Assembly: GCA_003118195.1 (NCBI GenBank)
Contig: BEXV01000122.1
Span: 159,764 to 223,763 of the forward strand
Direction: 5' to 3'
Length of the DNA: 64,000 nt
Source: Hemicentrotus pulcherrimus
Taxonomy: Eukaryota > Echinodermata > Echinoidea > Camarodonta > Strongylocentrotidae
The notes below the pieces were generated by a model. It did no database searches. It saw nothing but the letters and a program-made list of their open reading frames with translations, and was not told the origin of the DNA. This document shows positions 23,519-37,325 of this stretch, piece after piece; position 1 is the first letter of the stretch; every line of letters starts with the position of its first letter. A program made the translations under genes and the position numbers.

Positions 23519-25796
23519 ATTAAGAGAGTCCAATACCGAGTAAAATAGTAACCTATATTGAGTTATCTCCAAGTCTATAAGAGGAATATCAAACAGGACC
23601 GCCATATAAGCTAGATATCATTTCGGTTTTAGGACAGGTGAACGAAAAGGATGAATAAATCATCTTTTGCAGTTTAATGTGAAATTCACATAATCTCTTT
23701 TTATTTCTTGTGATGTGAGTCACATCTGCTTTCTTACTTTTCCGTTTCTCATTGAACTTTCGCACTCAACGCCGCTCATTTAGAAACACATCAATGCTTA
23801 CCATTATACCAACACGTGTTTCATATCTAAATTGAGAAGAATTAACCGATTCATTTGTTAAGTCATAATAGAACTGCAAGCCTTTCATGCCTATTGATGA
23901 GACGCTTATCATAACGCGCCTGAATGAGTTCAAATTAGTAAATATTTTAATTTGTTACCCTTTTGCACAGTCAGAATGTGTTACAGGATGGTGATTTTGG
24001 CGCTGGACTAAAGCTTTGTCTTTTGTCTTGATGACTAGATGAGAATGAAGAGTCAAGGGGAGTTCAAGCACGGCTGGACAGATCACAAAGCCCCGGATGG
24101 GACGGGTCAATTCAGATGGCTTGGGAAAAGACAAGGAACGCCGTCACTCAAAAAGAGAATTATTGAGAATGAGAAAAATGAAGGACAGACGAACACACAA
24201 AGATACATGTCAGGAAGAGACTTGAAACAGTGTAAGGTTTTATGAACCACGAGACTCGTATGTAGATATTTAAAAGACATGTAACCAATAAATAGCACGG
24301 TGAAGTAAACCCTCGAATAATCTGTTTAATAATTAAAATAATAACAAGAATTGATGGATAATTAATTATATATTACACATTAATTCTTTTAAATTATAGG
24401 TGAGTATTATACAAACAAAATAAAATGGAATGTTCATATCCGAGCTTAAGATTTCATGTACCACAGTGTATCTTAGATGTAACATATCATTAGAAATATA
24501 AGGGAGGTTAAAAGGACACAGTCATGTATGTTATACATGTAAATCTGCGTAACCTGAGGTAAACATGATTTAGATTGACTTGAGTTATAAAGAAAATAAT
24601 GAACCGTAGAAGACTTACACGGCGGCCATATCTACGATTCATTTGATTTGATTCCATTTTAGGAAAAATTATCACTTTGTCATTTAGACTGAGCTAGCCT
24701 CATTTTTAAACTATAACAATTGACATTAGACAAGTGGTGCATAATATTTTTACACTTTTGTTTAATAATATATTTTTCTTTCTCCCAACAAACATATATA
24801 TCGAATTAATTTATTGATCTAAATACAAAATATTGAGAAATCATATGACAAAACAAAAAATATTAATACATTGATACTCATTCTTTTGTATTATAATATA
24901 TTTGATACATGTATACAGGCAAAGCATTTCCCAAAACAATATGCATTTTTTTTCATTAGGCAAAAAAAATACTTGTGTTATCGTTTAAAAAAAAAAAATT
25001 CTGCATGCACAGTATAGTTCAAAGCACAGTTGATTCAATATAAAGATAAAACGTCAAATCAATAATAAAAGTCGCAAAATGCAATCTTGTTTCACAATAA
25101 GATATAATGTACATTTTTTATTTACTCCTTTTATAGTTGAAAGACCCACCCACCGTGCCCACCGCATGTGCGGAAATACATCAATAAATAAATGAATACT
25201 ATGAAATACAACATGAATAGAAAGGCATAAACTTATAGGCACAACAACCTTTAATTCTGAACTAAGTGTTTGATAGGCCTTACCCTATTTTAATGAGGGT
25301 GAGACGATTAGACGAATAATTCATAACAGAAATATTACATGGCATAGCACAACAATTACTCATATTCGGGTGATGAAGTTGATTGAGGCGTGGAGGCTAA
25401 AAAGTTCATTTCACGCTCAAACGACATTCAATTACAGTCGGGCTGAAAGCATACAATACCGAAAATAAATACATGTTTTATTTATAATGGTATCTTTATT
25501 GATCTATTTAGAGTTGTAAGTAAACAACTTAATTGTAGTATATTTAATAGAATATTCTCAGATTGGGGGAGTTTTGTAAACCAGGCAGGTGGTTTCCGGT
25601 TTTTAATTTCATTTTACTTTCTTATCAATGATTCGGAAGGAAAAAGATAGGCTGTATTGAAATTTGATGTTGGAATATCAACCTTAGGCTCTGTACATTT
25701 CTACTATCTCATCATCTATTATTATTATTATATGCATCTACTAATTTGCCAATATCAATATGATACAACTTTCTGATTGATGTTAATACTTTTGCA
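23519..25796. other. Noncoding, nothing recognised
   Basis: AT-rich, with homopolymer A and T runs around 24940-25000. The 68-codon frame at 24039-24245 has no domain. I see no exon or RNA gene. Confidence 0.5.
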
Positions 25797-25988
25797 AATA
25801 CTACTGCTACTACTACTGCTACTGCTACTGCTGCTGCTACTATACTACTACTAAACTATTACTACTACAAATACTACTTCTTCTGCTACTACTACTACTA
25901 CTGCTGAACTACTTCTACTACCTCTACAATTTCTACTACTACAACTACTATACTGCTACTTATACTGCTACTATTGGTGGTGCTGCTT
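25797..25988. repeat. (TAC)n/(TGC)n imperfect trinucleotide tract
   Basis: About 190 bases of CTA and CTG trinucleotides with scattered substitutions, ending GGTGGTGCTGCTTCTC. Interruptions are frequent, so it is old or mutating slowly. Confidence 0.88.
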
Positions 25989-28049
25989 CTCTTAATATTA
26001 TTTTTATTTAGTTTCTATTAAAATGTTCACAAAAATTGTGTTTCTTCTGTACGTTTTTATAACATTTTTTGTTCATATTTGTCATTTCATTATTTCAAAT
26101 AAATTTCCTGGATGATCAGCTATTATATCCGAAGAGATTCTCACGAGATAAAAGTGACCATCCTGATTTCTCTTTTGTTTTTAGTGATGCAAATCACTGG
26201 TTCCGAGGTTGACTTATTCTTAACCTCGTCCCCGGTCATGGCTGAAATTGCGTGGGTATCTCTGCTGATGCAATGGTAAATAAATAATTTCTCCCAAAAA
26301 TAACTTATGAAGTGCAAGAAAATATTAGAAACAGATAAAGAAAACAATAGTAAGGTGAATCAGAAGTTAGATGAACTTCTGGAACAATTTGTTGACAAAC
26401 TGAAGAACGTTTTAGTGAAGAACGAATAACAAAAGAAACAAATTCCAGTACCAATTGTTTTCACTGTGAAGTGCGTCAATGAAACGAGGAAATATTGACA
26501 CACACCCAGTGATAAAAAATAGCATGACGCTTGTGAACTCATTGAGAAGTGCTTTTTTAAGGAAATAAGCCCGAATTACAGGTCAAGTTCAAGTTTCGAA
26601 AAAACAAAATTAACTTATTCAAACAAACAGTCAGTTCAAATGAGGTATCGGGTTTTATCCCCCACAATAATTACGCTTGGAATAATGACAGCAAGTTACT
26701 ATTTTTAAAAGCAAAGAGGAATATTATGGAGATTGGATCACACGCCTCTGCAAGTAGACCCACGCCCTCTCTCTTTTCGAAAGTAACATTGTGATAACAT
26801 ACATGAACATGTACATTCGTTTCACAGTGGTTATTTCCTTTTCATCAGTTTGGCCAGATTTTCCAGTCACTTTTACAAAATTTGATAACAAAATAGCCAT
26901 CGCGAATTTTTATGGGGAAACATTAGATTAATTCACAAATTAACCTCTCTAAAACTTAATTAGCTTTTAGGCGTTTTTGGTTCACCATTATCCACCAATA
27001 TTTCATGTAGCCCATCGTGAACTAAATAGCTAGTGTCAACTTCTATAGAATAGACTTAGGGGTCATAAAACTTGCCTATACATCAATATTGGCGTGAATT
27101 GCTTCCTCTTTTGAGAAACAAATTGTGAGTGACGATCAAAAATTTACAAAAATCAGTTGTAACAAGGTCATTAACTCTTTCAGCTCAACAATTTTCATGA
27201 GTGTTGTTGTCGCTGCTGCTGCTGCTGTTTTGTAGGTAGTGAATCCATGATATTCCCACAATATTCATTTCAAATCACTTTTAGTATCCAGAAACGAAAA
27301 AAGATATTGACAAGCTTAGAAAATATACAACTAGCAAATTACAAACTTGTAATCATAATATTTTCATATTATTACATCATCAGCAAATCTTGTCTTAAAT
27401 ATCAGCATTTAAATGGTTATTTGATAAGTCATGTCCAAACGTTATAATATAAGTGATATATGGAGGATAACAACGTGTCAAAAGTGAAATTTGCTAAATT
27501 ACTCCGATTATTAAATGATACTATTTTCACAATACGATAATGATAACATTTGAAGAGAAATAATATGCTAGTCGGTGCTTCAGTTTTTATAGTTTCCTTT
27601 AAAATGATTATGTGTTATATTCATTATTATGATTTTTTGCTGGTGAAATTCCATGAGCTTTTTCCAATATCTCATAATGTGACTCCATCCTTCCAACCGT
27701 CAATCTTCTCACCAGATTATGTCGATTCATCTATCCCTACTTATCTATCCATCTGTCTATCCAAATACCCATTAAAGCTTCTCTCAATCTCAATTTCCTT
27801 CATTCTGTTTTCAAATGAAATACAAATATTACATTATATTTTCAATCAATAGTCCACTTTGGTTCCGGTAATGAATAAACAATTACGAAAACAGGAGACA
27901 GTTTGCTTAAAATGTTTCCTCATCCGGTCTGTTCATTCGACAAGATTGACGTCCAAACAGGAATTATAAGAGTTGGAAAGAAAAATAAGTGACAACTCAA
28001 GAGCTAAGTGCCCCATCCTTTATTGCCCCTCATTGGAATCTTTAAGCTT
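25989..28049. other. Noncoding, nothing gene-like
   Basis: AT-rich. A short (CTG)n run lies at 27212-27228. The frames at 26141-26542, 27247-27447 and 27550-27852 are hydrophobic AT-bias products. Confidence 0.5.
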
Positions 28050-28235
28050 TCTAGATACCAGTCAGTCGTGTTGGCCGCCATTTGGCTTGGTATTATCTCA
28101 ACGCTGTAATTATTAATTAACATTGGATTGGAGTTTGGGCTGGGGGTGGAATCGGAGATCAATAGCAGATGCAAAGAGAACATTATCTGGCTCTCCTCGC
28201 ATGGACAGCAAGATAAGTCTCGACCCGCCACCCAC
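28050..28235. promoter_or_regulatory. Candidate regulatory island with homeodomain and POU-like words
   Basis: TAATTATTAATTAAC (about 28107-28121) packs overlapping TAAT/ATTA cores and is followed by ATTGGATTGGAG and ATGCAAAG (POU-like) near 28170. The stretch is GC-richer than its flanks. The frames on both strands show no domain. Function is inference. Confidence 0.2.
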
Positions 28236-28939
28236 CTAAAAGCCTGTTATGAACAAACAAACTCAAATATAGAAATGATTTGGAGGCGACAAGGACAAAC
28301 TGTTCGTAAACAGGCTATCGAGTGTGTGTGTCCAAATCTCATGGTGGTGTTTTCTTCGGTTACTTTTGATCATACTCCTATAACCTACATGTGAGATGCT
28401 ATCATGAGTGTTTGTTCTGCGATGTTATATTATTATTATACATAATAATCTTTTCAATTCGCCAGAGGTATTTAATATGATTTTTCTGAAACATAATTAT
28501 GTAACAACAGATATTTCATATAAGAAATGTATGCATTTAAAACAAACAAAAGTAAATAAAAGGAAAACTAGTGTGGACGACAACGATTATGACAACTAAT
28601 ATTACTGGCCTTTTCTTTGCAGATTTGTAAGAATGTTCATTACTTTGGTTATTTTGAGTGAATTCAATTATTACACGTACAAAATGCATGCTGATGTAAT
28701 AAAGGATAAAGAGGATCGCCTTAATGATAACATAAATCAAACGTTAAAGACGATGATGTTACGTCTTCAAATTTAACGGACCGGATGTACTCTTTTGTTC
28801 TAATATCCATAAGCAAATTTGCCTCATGGATGCCTTCAACGAACACGTATCTACATGTAGGATTTCAAAATTAACACCGAAATTGGATGAATCCATAAAT
28901 GCATGTTATTGTACGTGATGTATGTGTATTCAAGGTTTT
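28236..28939. other. Noncoding, nothing recognised
   Basis: AT-rich with no exon, RNA gene or repeat that I can support. Confidence 0.5.
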
Positions 28940-29110
28940 AAAGACTGCATCCCAGATGAAGCATCCATCTCAAGTTATTCTTCCCCTTTTTCGAGAGAGC
29001 AACGTCCTCCATCTTCTATTACGTAATACGTCCCAAGAATTTCCGGACCAAGAAATGTGTTTCCAGTCGCCGCCGTCACAACAACTAGATTGGGGTGTTA
29101 TCCATCTTGG
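28940..29110. promoter_or_regulatory. Candidate regulatory island with a bZIP palindrome
   Basis: TATTACGTAATA (29017-29028) is a perfect palindrome with the PAR/C/EBP-type bZIP core TTACGTAA, in a GC-richer stretch (GTCGCCGCCGTCACAACAAC). The overlapping short frames have no recognisable product. Function is inference. Confidence 0.22.
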
Positions 29111-31065
29111 ATAGCAATGAAAATAGACTTTAGAATTGATATCAATTGATAACAAGGCCGAGCTCAGTTAATGAAGAGACCTTCATTGGAAGGAAATCGA
29201 TTTATACTCTTACCAGTTGTTTTTGTATCTCTGCTTTAGTTCATGGTTATTTGTTGTTTAATTCTTGTTTGCGTTTTCCCACTTTTAGATGAAACGTCTG
29301 TATACTTGCTAAACTACGCCAGCTATGGTGAGAACAGGAAACATATAGGAAAACGTGCAATTTGTTTAAGTTATTTCCTTCCGCTCATTGATCTTATTAA
29401 TATGTTCTGTATTAATCTGTTCTCCTATTTAGTGCGCAATTTGTTTTTCTTTATTAAATAATTCATTCTAACATATTTCATTAACATTCTTTAACAAAAT
29501 TAATTTCATTATCATTCTAAATAATTACATTATAACGATGTAGCTCTTACACGATGGCAAATACTTTCGAAAAATAAACCCAAGGCAATTTCCAGTGGCC
29601 TTTCGTTGTACGTCACCTTTTTAAATGTGTGATCATTACAATATCCCAACATGACTTATCTTGGAAATACAATAGGGTATTTAAATTGCCATTGAGTCGA
29701 TTTCTCGAGAGTCTTTGCGATCGTGTTCTATCAGTAGCACTGAATCAAGAAGTCAGAATTGCGGTCGATGTCGGCCTTGTCACCAGAATCATCGTGAATG
29801 TCATCTTGACATTAAAGAAGACGTCATGACCCCGGTCCTCCCACATTTACTTCCCCTACCCCTAAAAAACAAAAACAAAAACAAAAACAATGGATGGGGC
29901 GTTGTTATTCCCTGTTTCACCCTTCGAGTACATAACAGAAGACTGACAGATAAACAAATGCTAAGTTATGAGCTGTTCTTTTTTTTTTTATATCCCTTAT
30001 TCATATTTGCAATAAGCATAATTCCACCTCCTCGTGGATTAACAAAAAATAATCATGGGATGGAAAACTCACGTAACTGACTTAAATATTGACCCTCATT
30101 GATACTGTCCCAACATAAACTTAAATAAGACCAAACGAGAAAAAGATGGATTTTTAAAATGGGTTAATCCCAGTAAAAAATGGTACCCTCAAAACCAAAC
30201 TATAAGCTTCATTTCTATTTTGTATAATGTCATTAAATGTCATCTGTATCCTAAGTTGCAAATACGGCCTAGAATTGGTAATTTTAGTAATTCTATTCAC
30301 AGAAGGATTAAAGCGGGGAATTTCATTCATACTTGTTCCCCTGTCTGCTCAGTTGACTGACGCACTGGTAAAACTGGACCGCTTTTGCGCATTGAACACA
30401 CCTGTCTTAGAGCGTATTCATATATCCAGATCCATATTTAATGACAAATAGATGTAGAACAAAGACAAAACCAAAATGGTTACCCACAAAGAAAGAATCC
30501 GAACACAAAGATGGGAATGCAAACAGTGATCGCGTTCGGAGATCATAAAAGAAAGAAAAAAACGAGATAAAACGGGTCTAATTGTATTGACGGTGGTTGA
30601 GCATCGAGCTGCACGAGTAGTTGAGGCTGTTTTGTGCCAGTTAGGCACCCAGAAGTTCTGGCTAGCCACGACCTTCATGCCCGGTTAGCCATTTACTTGT
30701 TGCATGTCGCCTTTTCCTTCTGTCACGAAAGGGATGACATGATTAAATTCAGTACCGTGTATCTCAATAATGACAGAACAAACATGTTCCTTGTGGCATT
30801 AAACCACTGTCTACATTAGATAAATATATTTTGTTCCTTCCGATGGCATTAACGTAAGTAATGTGTACTTTTTACTCCAAAAGACTAAACAGAAAATCAC
30901 TCAATCATGCATTTATCAATATGATTCTCAGTTTGTGCTCTGCTCATGCTTGGTTAACTCATAGCTCTCGAGATTAATTACTTAAGCGAAAGCAATCAGT
31001 ATGTTTTTGGTTTCCCTTAAGCATTTTGATTAAATCAAATCATATTGATTGCAATTCATTACTTA
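29111..31065. other. Noncoding, nothing gene-like
   Basis: The frame at 29715-30080 (121 codons) contains the Asn/Lys string from a CAAAAA repeat and no domain. That repeat, (CAAAAA)n, is at 29864-29890. No exon supported. Confidence 0.5.
29864..29890. repeat. (CAAAAA)n microsatellite
   Basis: AAAAAACAAAAACAAAAACA continuing to 29890. Confidence 0.85.
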
Positions 31066-31192
31066 GACCACAGTCACACCGCCACACATTACGGACTCCA
31101 TGCCAACGATCCCAAACCGACCGCTTCTCGGCTTTTCGGGATAATGTATTGAGTCGGTCTGATGTCGGTATTGTAGGTGTGACTGGGTGTGA
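31066..31192. mobile_element. Short MITE-like element
   Basis: CAGTCACACC (31071-31080) and GGTGTGACTG (31176-31185) form a perfect 10-base inverted repeat about 115 bases apart. Inner ACCGAC and GTCGGT words extend the symmetry. The element is GC-richer than its flanks and has no coding capacity. Its terminal TCACACCG phrase resembles the foldback element at 22962-23422, though the rest is different. Confidence 0.5.
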
Positions 31193-33506
31193 ATTACCTA
31201 ACTGCATTGTAACTATTTTCTGTGTTTTAAAATGATGGTAATGACTCAATTTTCCCTTTTAAAAAATGTGTATGTGAATTAACTGTTATAAACTTGATAA
31301 ATAAAAACACTGACAAGTCATATGCAAATATCACTCATCAAAGTAAAAATCAATTGATAAATAATAAGCATATGAAAATAAATAAAACATTCGGAATAAT
31401 ATCTGAATATGATTTGGAGTGCAAATACATTAATTTTGTTGAAGACCACCACAACGATGACGATGGCGATCTAAAAAAATGACGATGATGAAGATAAAGA
31501 CGACGATTCTTTAACTAATGACTGTTAATGATTGATATTGATATTGATTTATTTCGTCCACAATGTGGAAATAATTATGCTTCCCACCAGCATTACAATG
31601 AGACAAGAAACAGAGTAATATGAAACATGCAAACAATTAAGCAAACGATTTCAAAACAGAATGCGGTTGTAGTTATTATTATGATGATGATAATGACGAT
31701 GATCATGATGACGATGGCCATGACCATGCTGACGAAAATGACGTTATCATAACTTTGACGGGAGTAAAAGGAAAACAACAATGTAGACCAAAAAAAAATC
31801 TGAAACTTTAACAGGTATAACCTACATCGGTGGATACACAATACGCTGATAAACGGAGAGAGGATGAAATGTGTTTTTTTCGCCAAAATATTCCCACTTT
31901 TGGCTGAATAACACGGGATGAATGTAGAATGCAATATATGTCCAGAACGTGTCGTTGGAACAACAACAAACATATTACATTAGTTACCTTCTAAAAGTAT
32001 TCAACATTTTTGTCACAAAATATTGTTGAATATTTCAATTCATCAATATTATGAACTATTATGTACCTATCAGGTCTTTCTTTCCTGTTGTGTTATATTT
32101 TCTTACCTTGCTACGTCTCACAGAGTTTCTATCTTTAAGGTATAAAAGTGAAAATATGATGCCAATTTAATGAGACTATTGACAGGTTACAACGCACTGC
32201 TTTACAATAGGGTTTCATTGTCTAAGCCCATTTTTAATTTTGAAAATGTTGTCATCACTGGTTATGTAAATGTTGTCCTGAATATTATGTTTGAATGGTC
32301 TTTTTTCATTCGAAATCAATGTTTCGAAAATTCTGGCCGCTTTATCATTTCAATTGGGTGATAGATTAATTCCAATGATACAATAAAAAAGACATGATTA
32401 TTGTCAAAATATTGTTTCGAATAATTTCGATGTTTATTCATGTTGTTGTTTATCGCATTGTATCACAAGTTCAAATTGTTTGTTTAGTACAGACAAATTA
32501 CAACTCCGTGAGAAAGAGAATTCCACGACCGTGGGCTGCACTTATACATGCATGGTCATCTAGGTGAATCAATTGTTGGAAATAAAAGGAAGTTGTTTAA
32601 ATAGTCTCAATTAAAAAAGTTCAGATGAAGTGCATAAAATACCATGGCATTGACTGAATAAGTTCATCGATGATAGTAAAACGAGGTGGATACACTCGGT
32701 TAAATTCTGACAAGTGTCAATTTAAGGATTGGGTTACAACCATTGACGAGTTATCAAAATACAGACAACATATAACTTGAAAAAACAATGCATGGACTTC
32801 TCTTGAAAATTAGAGAGCAGGAGGACAATGAAGATCCTCAAAAAATGAAAAATATTTTTGTTTGTTTTAATCTCCGGCAAGAAATATTTAGTGATGGGGT
32901 TATTTGTCGTTCAAAGCCTGTCCAAGCATGGATGATTATGACAGTCGTAAAAATTCAATGCGTAAAGCAAGTTTATGCAACAACAGAAAATTCATGGAAA
33001 TTCAAAAGAAAGAACAGTTTCCTCATTTTCTATACAGACCCGTGGCTTCCTGAACATAACCTTGCTTATCATGTGCCTACATATACATGAGCAACGGATA
33101 CATGTTGCTAATGAATAGCAAGATACCGGTATTTTAGTGTATTTATTTTGTTTTTGTGATTCGGAGTAATGAGCAAATAAAAGATAATGAAATACTTAAA
33201 GCACCTGTCTGCTATACTGCGTTATTGTTTTCCATTGATTCCATATCTAGCGTCATATCTTTATAATATGAATTTCAAGTTAATGATTTTTGGCAGCTGC
33301 ATGTCTGCCGAAATGATGAACAGGATAAACTTATATTTCTGAAACCTTTCGACACTTGCAGTATAAGGCCTCGGAGTGTGGTGTGTACTGGTGTAAAAGA
33401 GTTATCTTCTACAATATCAGACAACGGGCATTTGAGGCGGTGATCCGATACATGCAGCGGCAACATTTTGCTCCATGCTTTATTTTGTCAAATGTATACG
33501 GGAATA
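31193..33506. other. Noncoding with GAT/GAC microsatellites
   Basis: Two imperfect GAT/GAC runs at about 31455-31507 and 31675-31745. The latter creates the Ile/Val-rich part of a 126-codon minus-strand frame. The frame at 32788-33090 (100 codons) has no recognisable domain. No exon supported. Confidence 0.5.
31675..31745. repeat. Imperfect (GAT)n/(GAC)n
   Basis: GATGATGATAATGACGATGA and continuing, with substitutions. Confidence 0.75.
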
Positions 33507-33552
33507 GTTAGAGTTGCGATTGGGTTTGAGGTTAGGTCTAGGGTTGGATATA
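33507..33552. repeat. Degenerate telomere-like G/T repeat
   Basis: GTTAGAGTTGCGATTGGGTT, then TGAGGTTAGGTCTAGGGTTG. The words GTTAGG and TAGGGTT resemble the TTAGGG telomere unit but are not in regular phase. Confidence 0.3.
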
Positions 33553-35550
33553 TTGATATGTCCAGGATCAGAGTTTAAGATTTGTTTAGAGTTAGACATT
33601 TACCAAGGAGAATTAGTCACCGAAGCATGTGCCGTAGAACCGCTGAGGCATTATCGACAAGGCTATTATATCTGCAATCCATTATTTGTTCAGTAAAGAC
33701 GTCATGAAAGGCGTTTTAGTTTGTACAGTAACAGTCGAAATAGAAATTGACAGAGTAATCATCAGGAATAGAAACGAGAACAAGAAGAAGAACATGATGA
33801 GATTAGAAGAGCTGAAGAATATCAATGAACGCAATCACAAAGGAGACAGCAGGCTAATATGGTGATGTGAAACACCGCGTAATATTATGTATAAACCAAA
33901 AAGAAGACATTTCAATCTTTCAAGATTAAACCAAAAAGCTAGAGCAAAAGAGTACCCGAAAGTGGACCAACTGAATGGTAAGGATAAAGAATCTAGAATA
34001 TGGAATCTGACTTGGTTCTTAATGTGATATCAAGCCTCTCCCGTTGACAGAGGGATTGTTTCTGTATCCTCTTAGCATCCTACCGCCACTAGAGATGTCA
34101 TAATATACAACACGTACCTCGTATTCTTTAAATACTTACTTTTCAAAGAAAGAAAAAAAACTGTAACGGTCTTTGAAGATTTTGTTAACCTCTTTTTTCT
34201 CCCATGTAAGCAATTTTCCTTCAGGTCATTGCCTCATAAAATACGCCGACTTTTGAAAATAAATCAGCTCTCGATACATATTTTGGTGTAAAATAGAAGT
34301 TTAACGGTTTTTAATCAATGTTTTTTAATCAATAAACTTTTACCAACATTGTTCGATTTTAAGTGTATGTAATATTGTCGAGATAAACCGTGAGAAAAAT
34401 CAACAGAGCAATTGACATTTTTTTTTAAATATTTAAATGCCTTGATTCGAACAATGTTGGCGCATTCACACTGCGCACACCGCATTAATAACAACATTGA
34501 CTAACATGAAGTGAGCCGTACATTTAATATTTACTCTCTCCATAATTTTTAAATATTGTTAAACATACCAAGTAAAAAGATGTCCTTCGCTCTTCTGGTT
34601 TAATGCACACATCATCACATTAATGAATGTATTTCATAAAAAAAAAAAACAATGGGGTTTAATCGCATAATCACCTGACAATGTCAATTTTATAGAACAT
34701 TGCACTATATAATTGTTTTCATTGGCTTACAGATGTTCAAAAAAGTTCCCAAAGATTAATATTTCGTTAAACCCTCTAAATCAAATATTACCTTTGATAC
34801 ATCTGATAGTTCAATAAGAAAGAAGAAAAACACATTTTCCGTTTGTTTCCTTTACTGTTCTAGAGTATTTTTTCATCGTTCCTTTTCATGTTCTTTTACT
34901 CATTTTATCTTATTTTAAAATGTCCCATTCGTCATTGTTGCTGTTCCATTCATACATCCATACATCTATATTTCCAGTTGTTTTTATGTTCTACTAGTGC
35001 TGCATAGTAATCTAGTCCTCTCTGCAGCCCAGTGATCTGTATTCAAAGACATGTCACAAATCACTGTCTTCAGTAGCAATTTGTCTCAACTACACCAATG
35101 ACGATAAATTTAACGGTGGCTCAGACATGAATGTCAGACCAGAGTCAGAACAACTCGGTAGTATGTAACACATGAGACAGCGTGAGGGGTCAAAAGTACA
35201 ATGATACTGATTTATAGGAAGAAAAACTAATATTACGAGAGAACATTCGGTTATTGTAAATTTTGAACGTATGAAACAATAAAGCGATCAAAAATATATA
35301 TGGATGAAGTATGATTTATCATTTTGTATAGGCCTCATCTGGAGTTGTACACAAATAACGTGAATATAATGCAACAACAGGATGGATTTGAATAAAAGGT
35401 AAAGTGAAATGTTAACAGAACAATCCGTTTGACTGTAATCACTTTCTAGAATCTTGTTAATGAGGTGTTGTTATTGTGAAAATTATTCGATTTTTTTAAT
35501 AACTACATCCCCTTAGATGTCAGAGGTCAAAATATTGAATACCTAGAGAA

Positions 35551-35610
35551 TAAGAGAGGGGTAGAGAGGGGGAGAAAGGGGGAGAGAGAGAGAGAGAGAG
35601 AGAGTGAGAC

Positions 35611-35643
<33 letters not shown>

Positions 35644-35649
35644 TGGAGG
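35551..35649. repeat. (GA)n microsatellite, interrupted
   Basis: About 100 bases of GA with GTGAGAC and GGGG interruptions. Confidence 0.9.
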
Positions 35650-37278
35650 AAAGTTAGATGATTGTAATCTTACCATATGTCAAGTGTACGTAGAGAGGAC
35701 TGGTGTTTAAGAAAAACATCCAAATAAAATCAAGAAAGTTGAAAGATGATTCTTCAGTGTTATTTCCTAAACAGACTGCATCAAAATCGACTTGAAGATA
35801 ACGAAAGACAAGCAATGGTCACATCAAGAATAACGTTCATATATGATGCATTTTAATAACTTTAGTGCTTTGTTTCTGTTGTAATGCTATCAACACCTAT
35901 ACAAGCCCATGAAAAGAACTGGTGAATTAGATGTCATTCTTAGCACGGATGACTCGATTTAGATGTTACTTAGATGATTTCAGAAAATGGATGAAGGAGT
36001 ATTTGGAAAATATATATGAGCAAGGGAAGTAAACAAACTCAAACATGATTGTGTGCTACATGTCTATTCATCATGACAAGTCTACTGTTCTGTATTTCCT
36101 GTTGCCTTTCATCATCTATATACCCTGTGAAGCGGAGTTCCCAGACATAAGATTCCATCCGAATATGTCAAACTAATATAACTATCCCTTTCCATAAAAT
36201 TCGGCATAAAATCATGAATAACCAAAGCATTTCTAATCAACAAGGATAATTATACCAGTAAGGCGTCTAATTACTTCCCTTTAAATGTTACCTCTTTATA
36301 GTTTAAGGTCAATAATACAAATTATAATTAAAAGAGCAAAACCGATAATTCCCATAATAAGCGATTCCTACAGAATACTTCATGGTTTTGAGTTCTAGTT
36401 ACGGTTATCAGTTACACTGCACATCTTCTTTTGATCGTAGTCAGCTTATTGGAACCCTGGCGGTTTTGACAATACTTCCTTCCCATCAATAGCCTACAGT
36501 CAAGCGAGACATACAGACGGATTTGCTTGCAAACTCTGCTTTATTCCTCACTAAAACAGTTTCCAAGGCATTCAAGAATATCTGATATTTTCCCCACTCT
36601 CTGTTCTTTGTTTCGAGGAGCATTGTTTAATTGAAAGAAGCTTCCCAATATTAGAAAAAGCCCTGAACGTAAATACGGAATCTTTACCGAGAGATTTCAA
36701 TGCTGATCTTGATGCGGATGAGGAGATATTACTGAAGCGATGGACGCTTTTATCTAAAGGTGCACAGAAATTATTTGGCATGGAACCTCTGAAACGAGAA
36801 AGAAAGAAATAACAAAACGGCAAACAAATACAATTCCGGGTTTTTGTGTGAAGTTATGGAAACATTTGCTCTATAAAAGATTAATTTGGCTTTCAGGAAC
36901 ACTCTAATGTAAATCCTGCAACAACCTTCAAAACAAAAACAAACAGACTCATGATTACATAGTACTGTTATAGAGAATGACAAAGTGAGAGAGGGACGCG
37001 AAGAGACAAAAAGATAGAGAGAGGGATAGAGAGAGCACTACAAAGTCAAATTAGAAGTAAAAATAGAAGAAAAGATACATTACAATGGTTCACCTCCTAA
37101 AATGTTATGTAATGATAATGTAGGGCCAGTTGTCGTTCTTTGAAAAGAAACATAAAACAACGCCAGAAAACCGTGTTTGTTTCTTTCTTTATCGTATTCG
37201 ATTTAAAAAAATGTAAACAACAAGAGAGAAAAAAAGGCTTGGTATAGCGCCATCTCACAACACGATTAGTCCACCACC

Positions 37279-37325
37279 ACCTCTCTCCCACTCTCTCTCT
37301 CTCTCTCTTTCTCTTTCTCTCTCCC
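37279..37325. repeat. (CT)n microsatellite
   Basis: CTCTCTCCCACTCTCTCTCT with TTTC interruptions. Confidence 0.85.

Noticed and set aside
31593..31973. 126-codon minus-strand frame with a hydrophobic stretch
   Set aside because: The apparent membrane segment comes from a GAT/GAC repeat read as Ile/Val; the rest has no signature.
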